A stretch of 64,000 bases of DNA from Roseovarius confluentis (GTDB lineage Bacteria; Pseudomonadota; Alphaproteobacteria; Rhodobacterales; Rhodobacteraceae): NCBI RefSeq assembly GCF_002917925.1, contig NZ_PPFE01000014.1:1-64000 (forward strand), given 5' to 3'. Position 1 is the stretch's first letter. Each line of letters opens with the position of its first letter. A model generated the notes under the pieces. The model made no database searches. It had not been told where the DNA came from and saw only the letters and a program-made list of their open reading frames with translations. The position numbers were made by a program, and so were the translations under genes. Below, in pieces: positions 1-8,280 of the stretch.

Positions 1-1
1 C

Positions 2-328
2 AAGCCGCTGGTGCAGTTCACCGCCGAGCGTATGCCGGCCTTCCCGGACGTGCCGACGGCCAAGGAGCTGGGCGTGGAGATCGAGTACTACATGCAGCGC
101 TCGGTCAACGGCCCGCCGGACATGGATCCCGAGGCGGTCGAGTGGTACGTGAACCTGTTCCAGGAGCTGTTCGACAGCGAGGAATGGCAGGCGTTCTGCA
201 AGTCCGATGGTTTGACCTGCGAGACGATGATGAAAGGCGAGGACCTTGCCACGTTCCACGCGAACCAGAAGGTCGCGCACGAGAAGCTGATCGAAAAGGT
301 CGGCGCCGCGTCCATCACCGGCGAGTAA
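2..328 (+). CDS. TctC/Bug-family tricarboxylate transporter substrate-binding protein (3' end only)
   Basis: The reading frame is already open at base 2 (first residues KPLVQFTAERMP) and ends at TAA 326-328, so only the C-terminal 108 residues are present. The segment DVPTAKELG, then an R-x-V-N-G-P region and a helix ending in EWQAF, is the usual C-terminal half of Bug/TctC periplasmic binding proteins, which bind carboxylates for the TctAB permease. The permease genes are not visible; they should lie upstream or elsewhere. The family call is fairly safe; the substrate cannot be told. A clear terminator hairpin follows at 371-400. Confidence 0.8.
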   Translation, partial: KPLVQFTAERMPAFPDVPTAKELGVEIEYYMQRSVNGPPDMDPEAVEWYVNLFQELFDSEEWQAFCKSDGLTCETMMKGEDLATFHANQKVAHEKLIEKVGAASITGE

Positions 329-370
329 AACAAGGGATATCACCGAAGAATTAACGGTGGTTGAAGGTCA

Positions 371-400
371 AGGGCGGCGCAGGTGATGCGTCGCCCTTTT
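371..400 (+). terminator. Rho-independent terminator after the TctC-type gene
   Basis: A 10-bp stem (AGGGCGGCGC pairing with GCGTCGCCCT, one G-T wobble) with a 7-base loop is followed directly by TTTT. It sits 43 bases after the stop codon of the TctC-like gene and points the same way. The opposing gene ends at 555, so it probably serves only the plus-strand gene. Confidence 0.8.
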
Positions 401-554
401 CAGTGGTCGATCAGGTTAACGGTGCCGGATTCTTCGAAAATGGCACGTCGGTATCGCGTCGGTATCGCTGGAGGTACTGCATCGGTACGCATTTCAAACT
501 CCGCGCGATTTAACGGAACGTGCGCTGCAAAAGTCTTGGCCTGTGGAACGGGGG

Positions 555-1538
555 TCAGGGGCGGAGCAGGATCTTGCCGCGGTGGGTGGCGGATTCCATC
601 AACTCGTGTGCCGCCGTCGCTTCCTCGAACGGGAATACCTTGTGAGTGTAGGTGCCGACCGTGCCCTCGGCCAGAAGCGGCCAGACTTTTTCCAGGAGAT
701 CTTGCGCCACGCGGGTCTTGAACGTGTCGGGGCGCGACCGCAGGGTGGAGCCGGTATAGGTGAGCCGCTTGAGCATCACGGGCATCAGGTCGATTTCCAT
801 CTTCGAGCCGCCGTTGAACGCGAGTTGCACGATGCGGGCATCGGCATGGGCGGCCTTGATGTTGCGGGCCACGTAATCGCCGCCGATGATGTCGAGGATG
901 AGATTGGCACCGCCGGCCTCGCGGACGATGGGCACGAAATCCTCGGTCTTGAAGTCGATGGCGCGTTCGGCGCCGAGCTGCGTTACATAGTCGGCGTCGT
1001 CCTTGCCGGTGCAGGTGGTGAAGACGCGCATGTCCAGGGCGCGGCCCAACTGGATTGCGGTGGAGCCGATGCCGCCGGCGCCGCCATGGACAAGCAGGAG
1101 GTCCTTGGGGGCCGGGGGCCTGTCGAGGAAGAGGTTGGACCAGACGGTGAAATACGTCTCGCAAAGGCCGGCGGCATCGGTTGCATCCATGCCCGTTGGA
1201 ATGGGCAGGCAATGGGTGGCGTCGACGGCCACGTATTCGGCATAGCCGCCGCCATTGGTCAGCCCGCAGATCGCATCGCCCACGGCCCAGCCGGTCACGT
1301 TGTCGCCCACGGCGGCGACCTCGCCCGAGACCTCGAGCCCCAGAAGGTCGGAGGCCCCCTTGGGCGGCGGGTAGTGGCCACGGCGCTGGACGAGATCGGG
1401 GCCGTTGACGCCCGTGGCGGTGACCTTGATGAGCACCTCGGACGGCGCGGGTTCGGGGACGGGGCGTTCGCCTATCTCCAGCACCTCGGGTTTGCCGGGT
1501 TCGCGCATTTCCACGGTTTTCATCGTCTCGGGCAGCAT
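555..1538 (-). CDS. NAD(P)H:quinone oxidoreductase, zinc-free MDR family (PIG3-like)
   Basis: A 327-residue medium-chain dehydrogenase/reductase. The N-terminal GroES-like domain carries NGPDLVQRRGHYPPPKGAS, typical of the PIG3/quinone oxidoreductase branch. The nucleotide-binding loop is GGAGGIGSTAIQLG, and the zinc-binding cysteines of alcohol dehydrogenases are absent. It likely reduces quinones with NADPH in the cytoplasm. ATG at 1538 is preceded by AAAGGA with suitable spacing; a second ATG five codons inside is possible. It follows the Anbu operon on the same strand, separated by a hairpin repeat at 1614-1631, so it may be a separate unit. The physiological substrate is unknown. Confidence 0.85.
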   Translation of the reverse strand: MLPETMKTVEMREPGKPEVLEIGERPVPEPAPSEVLIKVTATGVNGPDLVQRRGHYPPPKGASDLLGLEVSGEVAAVGDNVTGWAVGDAICGLTNGGGYAEYVAVDATHCLPIPTGMDATDAAGLCETYFTVWSNLFLDRPPAPKDLLLVHGGAGGIGSTAIQLGRALDMRVFTTCTGKDDADYVTQLGAERAIDFKTEDFVPIVREAGGANLILDIIGGDYVARNIKAAHADARIVQLAFNGGSKMEIDLMPVMLKRLTYTGSTLRSRPDTFKTRVAQDLLEKVWPLLAEGTVGTYTHKVFPFEEATAAHELMESATHRGKILLRP

Positions 1539-1613
1539 TTGGGTCGTCCTTTTCTTGAGCTTGACCCTGAATGTGCATTTAATGCGAGGGGTTTCAACCG
1601 GATTGGCCGGGAT

Positions 1614-1637
1614 GGTGGGTTTTCACCCACCCTACGA
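1614..1637. repeat. Short hairpin repeat with CCTACG tail (copy 1)
   Basis: GGTGGGT, a four-base loop TTTC, ACCCACC, then CTACGAG. The same design, GGTGGG(G)T - loop - A(C)CCCACC - CTACG, recurs at 9266-9289. Both lie in short intergenic gaps. There is no T-tract, so it is better read as a dispersed palindromic repeat that could also act as a weak terminator between the Anbu operon and the downstream oxidoreductase gene. Confidence 0.55.
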
Positions 1638-1644
1638 GAGGCGG

Positions 1645-2388
1645 CTAGCCGAGTTCTGACAAGTCCACATCGGGCAGGCTGTCGAGGGCGTTCTTCAGCG
1701 CCTCGCCCCAGCCCTCGGAGACGGCCTGGAAATAGGGGCTGTCGGCCTCGATCCGGCCAGTCTGGCCGATTGTCAGGCTGTCGGTTTCGTAGATGTGGTA
1801 ATCGAAGGGCGCGCCCACGGTCAGGTTGGCCTTGAGCGTGGAATCGAAGCTGACCAGCAGGAGCTTCATCGCGGCCTCGAAGCTGAGATCCGGATCGAAG
1901 GCGCGCACCAGGATGGGGCGGCCGTACTTGGTTTCGCCCATCTGAAAGAAGGGCGTGTCGTCGCCCGCCTCGATGAAATTGCCCTCGGGGTAGATCAGGA
2001 AGAGGCGGGGCGGGCTGCCGGCGATCTGGCCGCCCAGCATGATGGTGGCGTTGAACGTGCCTTCGGCGCGCTGGCCGGATTCGCCCGTGCGCTCGATCAC
2101 CTCGCGCAGGGTGTCGGCGACCATGCGCGCGGCCTGGAACAGCGAGGGGACGCCCAGCAGGGAGGGCGTGCGGTCGCCGGGGGACTTGGCGCGCTCGTCC
2201 AGCAGGCTGATGACGGATTGCGTGGTGGCGAGGTTGCCTGCGGACAGTAGCGTGATCATCCGCTCGCCGGGGCTTTCCCAGCTTGTCAGCTTCTTGAAGG
2301 TCGAGATGTTGTCCAGCCCGGCATTGGTGCGGGTGTCCGACATGAAAACGAGGCCCCGGTCGAGAACCATTCCCACGCAATATGTCAT
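1645..2388 (-). CDS. Anbu / proteasome-type protease
   Basis: 247 residues with an Ntn-hydrolase fold: the protein begins Met-Thr-Tyr, so removing Met exposes Thr as the N-terminal nucleophile, and MSDTRTNAG follows as in Anbu (ancestral beta subunit) proteins. The family forms self-assembling proteasome-like particles; its physiological substrate is not established. It is the last gene of a minus-strand set with a 12-bp gap to the transglutaminase, then alpha-E and ATP-grasp genes, the classical Anbu neighbourhood. The context suggests a system that makes and removes a peptide modification, which is an inference from gene association only. Confidence 0.92.
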   Translation of the reverse strand: MTYCVGMVLDRGLVFMSDTRTNAGLDNISTFKKLTSWESPGERMITLLSAGNLATTQSVISLLDERAKSPGDRTPSLLGVPSLFQAARMVADTLREVIERTGESGQRAEGTFNATIMLGGQIAGSPPRLFLIYPEGNFIEAGDDTPFFQMGETKYGRPILVRAFDPDLSFEAAMKLLLVSFDSTLKANLTVGAPFDYHIYETDSLTIGQTGRIEADSPYFQAVSEGWGEALKNALDSLPDVDLSELG

Positions 2389-2400
2389 GCCCGTCCTTCG

Positions 2401-3198
2401 CTATTGTTGGGTAACGTCGATCTCGACCTCGAGCTGTTCCTCGGGGCCGCCGATTCTGGTGCCTGTGATGGGCGCAGCATCGGCGTAATCGAGGCCCGTT
2501 GCAACGCGGACGTAGCGTGTGTCGGGCGAAATTCCGTTGGATATGTCGAAGCCGACCCACCCCAGCGCGTCGACATGCGCCTCGGCCCAGGCGTGCATCG
2601 CCTCCTGCGCGGTGCGGTCGTCGAGCATGAGGTAGCCCGAGACGTAGCGGGCCGGAAAACCCATGGCGCGGGCGCAGGCCAGGAAGATGTGGGTGTGGTC
2701 CTGGCAGACGCCCTTGCCGTGGGTGATGGCATCCTCGGCGGACCAGCTGGGCTCGGACGCGCCGACCTCGAAGGGCACGCTGTCGCGGATCGTCTTGCTG
2801 AGCGCGTGCAGGCGGTCGAGCGGGTCCGGCTCGTCGACCTTGCGGATCAGGGCGCGGGCTCCGGATTTGGCCTCGGTCCGCTTGGTGGGCTGTTCATAGA
2901 GCCAGAGCGGCGCGGGGCCGAGGTGCCGCCCCAGGATGCCGCTGACATCCTCGAGTACGACCTCACCTTCGCTGCTGACTGTGAGCTCGGTCGTGTCGCG
3001 GTCGAAGCTGATGAGCTCGACGGCGTTGTTGTGGTGGTCGGTGAAGTCCAGTTCCTTACGGCCATTCTCGATGCTGGTGGTCCAGTTCAGGATGTGCTGG
3101 GCGCGCGTGGTCTTGGGCGTCTTGCGCAGCTGTTGCAGGCCATAGGTCACGGGGCCGGAAAAGCGGTAGCGGGTGATGTGCTTGATTTGCAGATGCAT
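2401..3198 (-). CDS. Transglutaminase-like cysteine peptidase family protein
   Basis: 265 residues. An N-terminal beta-rich bacterial transglutaminase domain (HITRYRFSGPV at 7-17) is followed by the papain-like core. The triad is visible: Cys165 in GKGVCQDHTH, His202 in AMHAWAEAHV and Asp218 in WVGFDISNG. There is no signal peptide, so it is probably cytoplasmic. It lies 9 bp after the alpha-E gene and 12 bp before the Anbu gene, so the three are surely co-transcribed. Members could hydrolyse or transfer peptide bonds; the actual reaction is not known. Confidence 0.9.
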   Translation of the reverse strand: MHLQIKHITRYRFSGPVTYGLQQLRKTPKTTRAQHILNWTTSIENGRKELDFTDHHNNAVELISFDRDTTELTVSSEGEVVLEDVSGILGRHLGPAPLWLYEQPTKRTEAKSGARALIRKVDEPDPLDRLHALSKTIRDSVPFEVGASEPSWSAEDAITHGKGVCQDHTHIFLACARAMGFPARYVSGYLMLDDRTAQEAMHAWAEAHVDALGWVGFDISNGISPDTRYVRVATGLDYADAAPITGTRIGGPEEQLEVEIDVTQQ

Positions 3199-3207
3199 GG
3201 GTGTGGG

Positions 3208-4149
3208 TCACTCGTAGAAGCGGTATTCGCGCTCGATTTCCTGCGCAAGGTCGGCGAGGAGGGCGATGATCTCGGTGATGAATTCGTGCAGGCCGTAGTC
3301 GAAGATCGCGTCGACCTCGTGGGCGAGGTACTTGCGGTTGATGAAGTCGAGCTTCTTCATGGCGTCGGAGGGATGCGCGTTGCCGGCATTGAGGCTGCGC
3401 AGGTTTTCCTGAAGCTGGGCGGCGCAGAAGGCGAGACTGCGCGGCAGGCGCTGGTCGAGAATGAGGAAATGGGTGATGTCGCGAGGGCCGGAATCGGCGC
3501 CGTATTCCATGCGGAAGCCGCCGCGCGCCGCGACGGAGCGCAGGATGGTTTCCCATTGCACGTTGTCGAGCGCCGAGCCCACGGCGCGCGCCGATGGCAG
3601 AAGGACGTAGTATTTCACGTCGAGGATACGCGCGGTGTTGTCGGCGCGTTCAAGGAAGGTGCCGAGCCGGGCGAAATCATAGCGTTCGCCACGCAGCATG
3701 GTGCCGTGGGTCATGCCGCGCACCAGCGAGGTGTTCTGGCGCAGGGTGCGCAGGCAGCCGGGCAGGTCGCGTTCGGCCACCTGGCGGGCAAGGTTTTCCT
3801 GTGCGTTCATGTAGGCGCTGTTGATCGCTTCCCACATGTCGCCGGTAAGGGCGGTGCGCACCAGTCGCGCGTTCTGGCGGGCGGCGCAGATGCAGGAATA
3901 GACGGATGACCCGTTGTTGCGGTCGCGCAGAAGCCAGTTGATCGCGGCCTCCTTGGTGACCTCGCCCTTTGCCGCCTCGAAAGCGGGCCAGACGCCGGCG
4001 GATTGCAGCACCGAGCGCCATTCTGCCGCGCTGTCACCCATGCGTGTCAGCGCGATGCGCTGGCCGGTTTCGATCAGGCGGGCGGTGTTTTCGGCCCGTT
4101 CGAGGTAGCGGAAAAGCCAGAAGAGGCCGTTTGCGGTTTTGCCTAGCAT
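3208..4149 (-). CDS. Alpha-E domain-containing protein
   Basis: 313 residues, all-helical in appearance, starting MLGKTANGLFWLFRYLERAEN, the signature start of alpha-E domain proteins. The family has no assigned biochemical activity and is almost always found next to a circularly permuted ATP-grasp protein, a transglutaminase and often Anbu, exactly as here. It begins 4 bp after the stop of the ATP-grasp gene, which points to translational coupling. A partner role in the ATP-grasp reaction is an inference from conserved linkage. Confidence 0.9.
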   Translation of the reverse strand: MLGKTANGLFWLFRYLERAENTARLIETGQRIALTRMGDSAAEWRSVLQSAGVWPAFEAAKGEVTKEAAINWLLRDRNNGSSVYSCICAARQNARLVRTALTGDMWEAINSAYMNAQENLARQVAERDLPGCLRTLRQNTSLVRGMTHGTMLRGERYDFARLGTFLERADNTARILDVKYYVLLPSARAVGSALDNVQWETILRSVAARGGFRMEYGADSGPRDITHFLILDQRLPRSLAFCAAQLQENLRSLNAGNAHPSDAMKKLDFINRKYLAHEVDAIFDYGLHEFITEIIALLADLAQEIEREYRFYE

Positions 4150-4153
4150 CGCA

Positions 4154-5578
4154 TCAGTCCTCCAGCACCCAGGTGTCCTTGGTGCCGCCGCCCTGCGACG
4201 AGTTCACCACCAGCGAGCCTTTCTTGAGAGCAACGCGCGTCAGACCGCCGGGGGTGATCTGGATGCCGTCGGGATTGACCAGCACGAAGGGGCGCAGGTC
4301 GACGTGGCGCGGGCTGAGACCCTTGTTCGTGAAAGTGGGCACGGTCGACAGGCTGAGCGTGGGCTGGGCGATGTAGTTCGAGGGCTTGGCGTCGAGTTTC
4401 TTGGCGAAGTCGGCGATCTCCTTTTTCGACGCGGCGGGGCCCACGAGCATGCCGTAGCCGCCCGAGCCGTGGACCTCTTTCACCACCAGTTCGGCGAGGT
4501 GCTCGCGGACATAGGCGTAGTCGTCGGCCTCGGAGCAGCGCCAGGTGGGGACGTTGGGCAACAAGGGCTGTTCGCCGGTGTAGAACTCGACGATATCGGG
4601 CATGTAGGAATAGATCGCCTTGTCGTCGGCGATGCCGGTGCCCGGCGCGTTGGCGATGGTGATGCCGCCGGCGCGGTAGACATCCATGATGCCCGCGACG
4701 CCAAGCTGGCTGTCGGGATTGAAATTGAGCGGATCGATGAAGTCGTCGTCGACGCGGCGGTAAAGCACGTCGATGGGTTTGTAGCCGCGGGTGGTGCGCA
4801 TCGCCACGCGGCCGTCGACCACGCGCAGGTCGTGGCCCTCGACGAGGTCGACGCCCATTTGGTCGGCCAGGAAGGCGTGTTCGAAATAGGCGGAGTTGTA
4901 GATGCCGGGGGTCAGCACGGCCACGACGGGCGCGTCCTTGGTGCCTGCGGGCGCGCAGGCGGCGAGCGAGCGGCGCAGGTTGGTGGGGTAGTTCTGCACC
5001 GGCTGGACGCGGTTGCGCGAAAACAGCTCGGGGAACATCTGGAGCATGGTTTCGCGGTTTTCCAGCATGTAGCTGACGCCTGATGGCGTGCGGGCGTTGT
5101 CCTCGAGCACGAAGAACTCGCCCGGGCCGGTGCGCACCACGTCGATGCCGACGATATGGGTGTAGACGCTGCCGGGCGGCTCGACCCCGATCATGTGGGG
5201 CAGAAACGCCTCGTTCTTGGCGATCATCTCGGCGGGCAGGCGTCCGGCCTTCACGATTTCCTGCTTGTGATAGATGTCGTGCAGGAAGGCGTTGATCGCG
5301 CGCACGCGCTGTTCGATGCCGCGCGACAGCTTGAACCATTCGTTGCCGGACAGGATGCGCGGAATGATGTCGAAGGGGATCAGCCGTTCTTCGGCCTCGG
5401 CCCGGCCGTAGACGTTGAAGGTGATGCCGGTGAGCCGAAAGAGGTCTTCGGCCTCGCGCTGTTTGGCGCGCAGGCGGGCGGGGTCTTCGGAGTCGAACCA
5501 CTCGTGGAAGCTGGCATAGGGATCACGCAGGGTTTGGCTGGTGCCCCACATTTCGTCGAAGAAAGGTTCTGATGACAT
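4154..5578 (-). CDS. Circularly permuted type 2 ATP-grasp protein
   Basis: 474 residues from the ATG at 5578, chosen because GGAGG precedes it; a longer frame reaching 5635 has no such signal and adds an atypical N-terminus. The sequence matches the circularly permuted ATP-grasp family (FNVYGRAEAEERLIPFDIIPR, VLEDNARTPSGVSYMLENR, GSGGYGMLVGP). ATP-grasp enzymes join a carboxylate to an amine or thiol using ATP; the substrate of this branch is unknown but peptide ligation has been proposed. It is the first gene of the four-gene operon with alpha-E, transglutaminase and Anbu. Confidence 0.9.
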   Translation of the reverse strand: MSSEPFFDEMWGTSQTLRDPYASFHEWFDSEDPARLRAKQREAEDLFRLTGITFNVYGRAEAEERLIPFDIIPRILSGNEWFKLSRGIEQRVRAINAFLHDIYHKQEIVKAGRLPAEMIAKNEAFLPHMIGVEPPGSVYTHIVGIDVVRTGPGEFFVLEDNARTPSGVSYMLENRETMLQMFPELFSRNRVQPVQNYPTNLRRSLAACAPAGTKDAPVVAVLTPGIYNSAYFEHAFLADQMGVDLVEGHDLRVVDGRVAMRTTRGYKPIDVLYRRVDDDFIDPLNFNPDSQLGVAGIMDVYRAGGITIANAPGTGIADDKAIYSYMPDIVEFYTGEQPLLPNVPTWRCSEADDYAYVREHLAELVVKEVHGSGGYGMLVGPAASKKEIADFAKKLDAKPSNYIAQPTLSLSTVPTFTNKGLSPRHVDLRPFVLVNPDGIQITPGGLTRVALKKGSLVVNSSQGGGTKDTWVLED

Positions 5579-5698
5579 GTTCACCTCCGGCGTTTCATAG
5601 AAGCAGGCAGGCGCGAAGCTGGCAAGATAGTGCATTGCCGGAGGCTGAGTGGGTTGGGCTAAGGGGCCGGAACTGCTGGATTTTTGTGCAGGGCCTTG

Positions 5699-6613
5699 TC
5701 AGGCGAAGCGGAAGAAGACCGGCGCGGTGCGGCGGATATAGTCCTCGAAGAAGGTGGTGAAGGTGGCCACAGGCGGCGGAAACGCCTCGTAGGGCGGGTA
5801 GAAAAGCGTGAGCCAGAGCGGTGTGACCTGCCAGTCAGGCAGAAGGATCGTGACATCGCCCGAGGCAAGCCCGTCGGCCACGAGAAAGTCCGGCAGGACG
5901 GTGATGCCCTGGCCGTGGCTGGCCAGTTGATAGAGCAGGTCGCCATTGTTGGTGATGAGGCTGCTTCCCGCCTGGACGCTGCGATGGGCCTGCTCGCGGG
6001 TGAACTCCCAGGTCTCCGGCGTGCCGGTGGCGCTGTAGGAGAGGCACATCTCGCGCGGCAGGTCGGCGGGGTCGGTGGGTGCGGCGGTGCCCGCAAAGAG
6101 CGACGGGGCGGCGACGGCGTGGCGTGGTACCTCGCAGATCTTGCGCCAGATGGTGGACTTGTCCGACGGTGGGCCGGAGATGCGGATCGACAGGTCATAG
6201 GGGTCTTCGATGATGTCGACGAAGCGGTCGGTCAGGGTGACGCTGAGATCGACCCGGGGGTAGGCGTCGCGGAAGGCGGCGATCAGGCCCGGCATCAGGC
6301 GCAGGCCCAGCGACATGGGCGCGTTGAGGCGCAGGCGGCCGGCGTCGGGATGGGCGGCGTGCATCAGCGCGTCGGTGGTGGCATCGAGTTCCGCCAGAAG
6401 GGGGCGATAGCGGGCCGCCACCACGGCGCCGGCATCGGTGAGCGAGACCTTGCGGGTGGTGCGCAGGAGAAGCTGCTGGCCAAGGCTGTCTTCGAGCCGC
6501 GCGACAATGCGCGTGACGCTGGAGGGGGTCATGTCGAGCGCGCGGGCGGCGGCGGCGAAGCTGCGCCGCTCGGCCACTTCGAGGAAGACGCGGATGGGTT
6601 TGATATCCTGCAT
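5699..6613 (-). CDS. LysR-family transcriptional regulator
   Basis: 304 residues. The N-terminal winged helix (IRVFLEVAERRSFAAAARAL, then SSVTRIVARLED) is followed by a LysR substrate-binding domain. It is transcribed divergently from the dioxygenase-hydrolase-pirin operon across a 113-bp gap that contains a T-N11-A-type inverted repeat at 6623-6639, so it very probably controls that operon and itself. The operon content suggests a quinone or aromatic inducer; that is inference. Confidence 0.9.
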   Translation of the reverse strand: MQDIKPIRVFLEVAERRSFAAAARALDMTPSSVTRIVARLEDSLGQQLLLRTTRKVSLTDAGAVVAARYRPLLAELDATTDALMHAAHPDAGRLRLNAPMSLGLRLMPGLIAAFRDAYPRVDLSVTLTDRFVDIIEDPYDLSIRISGPPSDKSTIWRKICEVPRHAVAAPSLFAGTAAPTDPADLPREMCLSYSATGTPETWEFTREQAHRSVQAGSSLITNNGDLLYQLASHGQGITVLPDFLVADGLASGDVTILLPDWQVTPLWLTLFYPPYEAFPPPVATFTTFFEDYIRRTAPVFFRFA

Positions 6614-6622
6614 GAGAGCATT

Positions 6623-6639
6623 ATTGCCCCATGTGCAAT
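6623..6639. promoter_or_regulatory. Probable LysR binding site (T-N11-A inverted repeat)
   Basis: ATTGC - CCCATGT - GCAAT, a perfect 5-bp inverted repeat with 7-bp spacer, fits the T-N11-A LysR consensus. It starts 10 bp upstream of the LysR start codon and about 90 bp upstream of the divergent dioxygenase gene, where an autoregulatory LysR site is expected. A half-site-like ATTGCAC lies nearer the dioxygenase gene. Confidence 0.55.
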
Positions 6640-6726
6640 AGTCTATGCAAGTTTGTTGCTATTCCCCTGCGAGGGTCTTTGCCCCAGATTGCACGGTAAC
6701 AGTTCTTCAACCGAAAGGGCGACAGC

Positions 6727-7659
6727 ATGATTACCGAGATCAAGGGTCTGCATCACGTGACGTCGATGGCGGGCGACGCCAATGACAACAACGCGTTCTT
6801 TACCAAGGTGCTGGGATTGCGCCGGGTGAAGATCACGGTGAATTTCGACGCGCCGGAGGTCTATCACCTTTATTTCGGCGACGAGGTGGGCACGCCGGGG
6901 GCGGTGATGACGACCTTCCCCTTCGGCCAGATGCCGCGCGGCACGCGGGGCGTGGGCGAAGTGGGCGTGACCGAGTTCGCCGTGCCACATGGCGCGCTGG
7001 GCTATTGGAAAGACCGGCTGGCCGCCGCAGGCGTGACCGGGCTGGCCGAGGACGAAGCCTTTGGCGAGAAGCGTCTGGGCTTTGACGGGCCTGATGGCGA
7101 TGGTTTCGCGCTGGTCGAAACGGACGTGCGCGGGCGCACGCCCTGGACCGGGGCGGACGTGCCGGAAAGTGCCGCGATCCTGGGCTTTCACGGCGCGCGC
7201 TTTGCGCTGCGCGATGCGGATGCCACGGGCGAGCTGTTGCGCTTCATGGGGTATCAGAAGATGGACACCCAGGGCGACCTGACGCGATACGTGATCGAGG
7301 GTGGCAATGCGGCCGACACGATCGACCTGCAGGAGGCGCCGAGTGCCAAACCGGCCCACCAGGGCGCGGGGTCGGTGCACCATATCGCGTTCTCGGTCGA
7401 GGATCGGGCGACGCAGCTGGACGTGCGCAAGCGGCTGGTGGACACAGGGTATGACGTGACGCCGGTGATCGACCGCGACTATTTCTGGTCGATCTATTTC
7501 CGCACGCCGGGCGGTGTGCTGTTCGAGGTGGCCACCAACGAGCCCGGGTTCGACCGGGACGAGGATACGGCGAACCTGGGATCGGCGCTGAAGCTGCCGG
7601 ACCGGTACGAGCCGCACCGTGCGAAGATCGAGGCGCATCTGCCGCAGCTGGTGGAGTGA
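6727..7659 (+). CDS. Ring-cleaving dioxygenase, VOC/glyoxalase family (MhqO-like)
   Basis: 310 residues forming two vicinal-oxygen-chelate modules (about 1-135 and 150-290). Candidate metal ligands are His9/His10 in GLHHVTS, His218/His219 in GSVHHIAF and Glu267 in VLFEVATNEPGF, the pattern of Fe-dependent hydroquinone or catechol ring-cleaving enzymes related to MhqO and LinE. It is cytoplasmic and first in an operon with an alpha/beta hydrolase (4-bp gap) and a pirin. The trio recalls the mhqNOD quinone-stress genes of Firmicutes. The exact substrate is unknown. Confidence 0.85.
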   Translation: MITEIKGLHHVTSMAGDANDNNAFFTKVLGLRRVKITVNFDAPEVYHLYFGDEVGTPGAVMTTFPFGQMPRGTRGVGEVGVTEFAVPHGALGYWKDRLAAAGVTGLAEDEAFGEKRLGFDGPDGDGFALVETDVRGRTPWTGADVPESAAILGFHGARFALRDADATGELLRFMGYQKMDTQGDLTRYVIEGGNAADTIDLQEAPSAKPAHQGAGSVHHIAFSVEDRATQLDVRKRLVDTGYDVTPVIDRDYFWSIYFRTPGGVLFEVATNEPGFDRDEDTANLGSALKLPDRYEPHRAKIEAHLPQLVE

Positions 7660-7663
7660 GGCG

Positions 7664-8266
7664 ATGGCGCTGGATCTGTACCATGCCAAGACGCGGGCGC
7701 CCGATGCGGGCGCACCGCTGGTCTTTGCCTTTCACGGCACGGGCGGGGACGAGTCGCAGTTCTTTGACGTTGTCCGGCAGGTGAACCCACGGGCGGGGAT
7801 CGTTTCGCCTCGCGGGGACGTGTCGGAACATGGCGCGGCGCGGTTTTTCCGGCGCACGGGCGAGGGGGTCTATGACATGGACGACCTGGCCAGGCGCACG
7901 GAGGCGATGGTGCGCTTCGTCGAGGCGCGGAAAGCCGCGTTTCCGGGCGTGCAAACATATGGCTTCGGCTATTCCAACGGGGCGAATATACTGGCCTCGG
8001 TGATGATGGCGCGGCCGGAGCTGTTCGACCGGGTGGGGCTGCTGCACCCGCTGATCCCGTGGGAGCCAGCGCCGGTCACGGGGCTGGACGGGCGACGCGT
8101 GCTTGTCACGGCGGGGCGGCAGGATCCGATCTGTCCCTGGCCGCTTAGTGCGCGGCTCATCGAATGGCTGGCGGCGCAGGGTGCGGACGTCGAGACAGTA
8201 ATCCATGATGGCGGGCACGAGATACGGCCCGAGGAAGTGCAGGCGCTGGCGCGTCATTTGACCTGA
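7664..8266 (+). CDS. Alpha/beta hydrolase, phospholipase/carboxylesterase family (MhqD-like)
   Basis: 200 residues from ATG 7664, which lies 4 bp after the dioxygenase stop; a longer frame overlaps that gene and was not used. The oxyanion-side motif is FHGTGGDE, the nucleophile elbow GYSNG holds Ser104, and Asp154 (GRQDPICP) with His185 (DGGHEI) completes the triad. The length fits the short carboxylesterase family. Paired with a ring-cleaving dioxygenase, it may hydrolyse a ring-fission product or ester adduct. Confidence 0.87.
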   Translation: MALDLYHAKTRAPDAGAPLVFAFHGTGGDESQFFDVVRQVNPRAGIVSPRGDVSEHGAARFFRRTGEGVYDMDDLARRTEAMVRFVEARKAAFPGVQTYGFGYSNGANILASVMMARPELFDRVGLLHPLIPWEPAPVTGLDGRRVLVTAGRQDPICPWPLSARLIEWLAAQGADVETVIHDGGHEIRPEEVQALARHLT

Positions 8267-8280
8267 AACAGGAGAGCGAG

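Noticed and set aside
543..1835. 430-residue plus-strand frame opposite the quinone oxidoreductase
   Set aside because: Antisense shadow; the minus-strand frame has a complete MDR enzyme with correct motifs.
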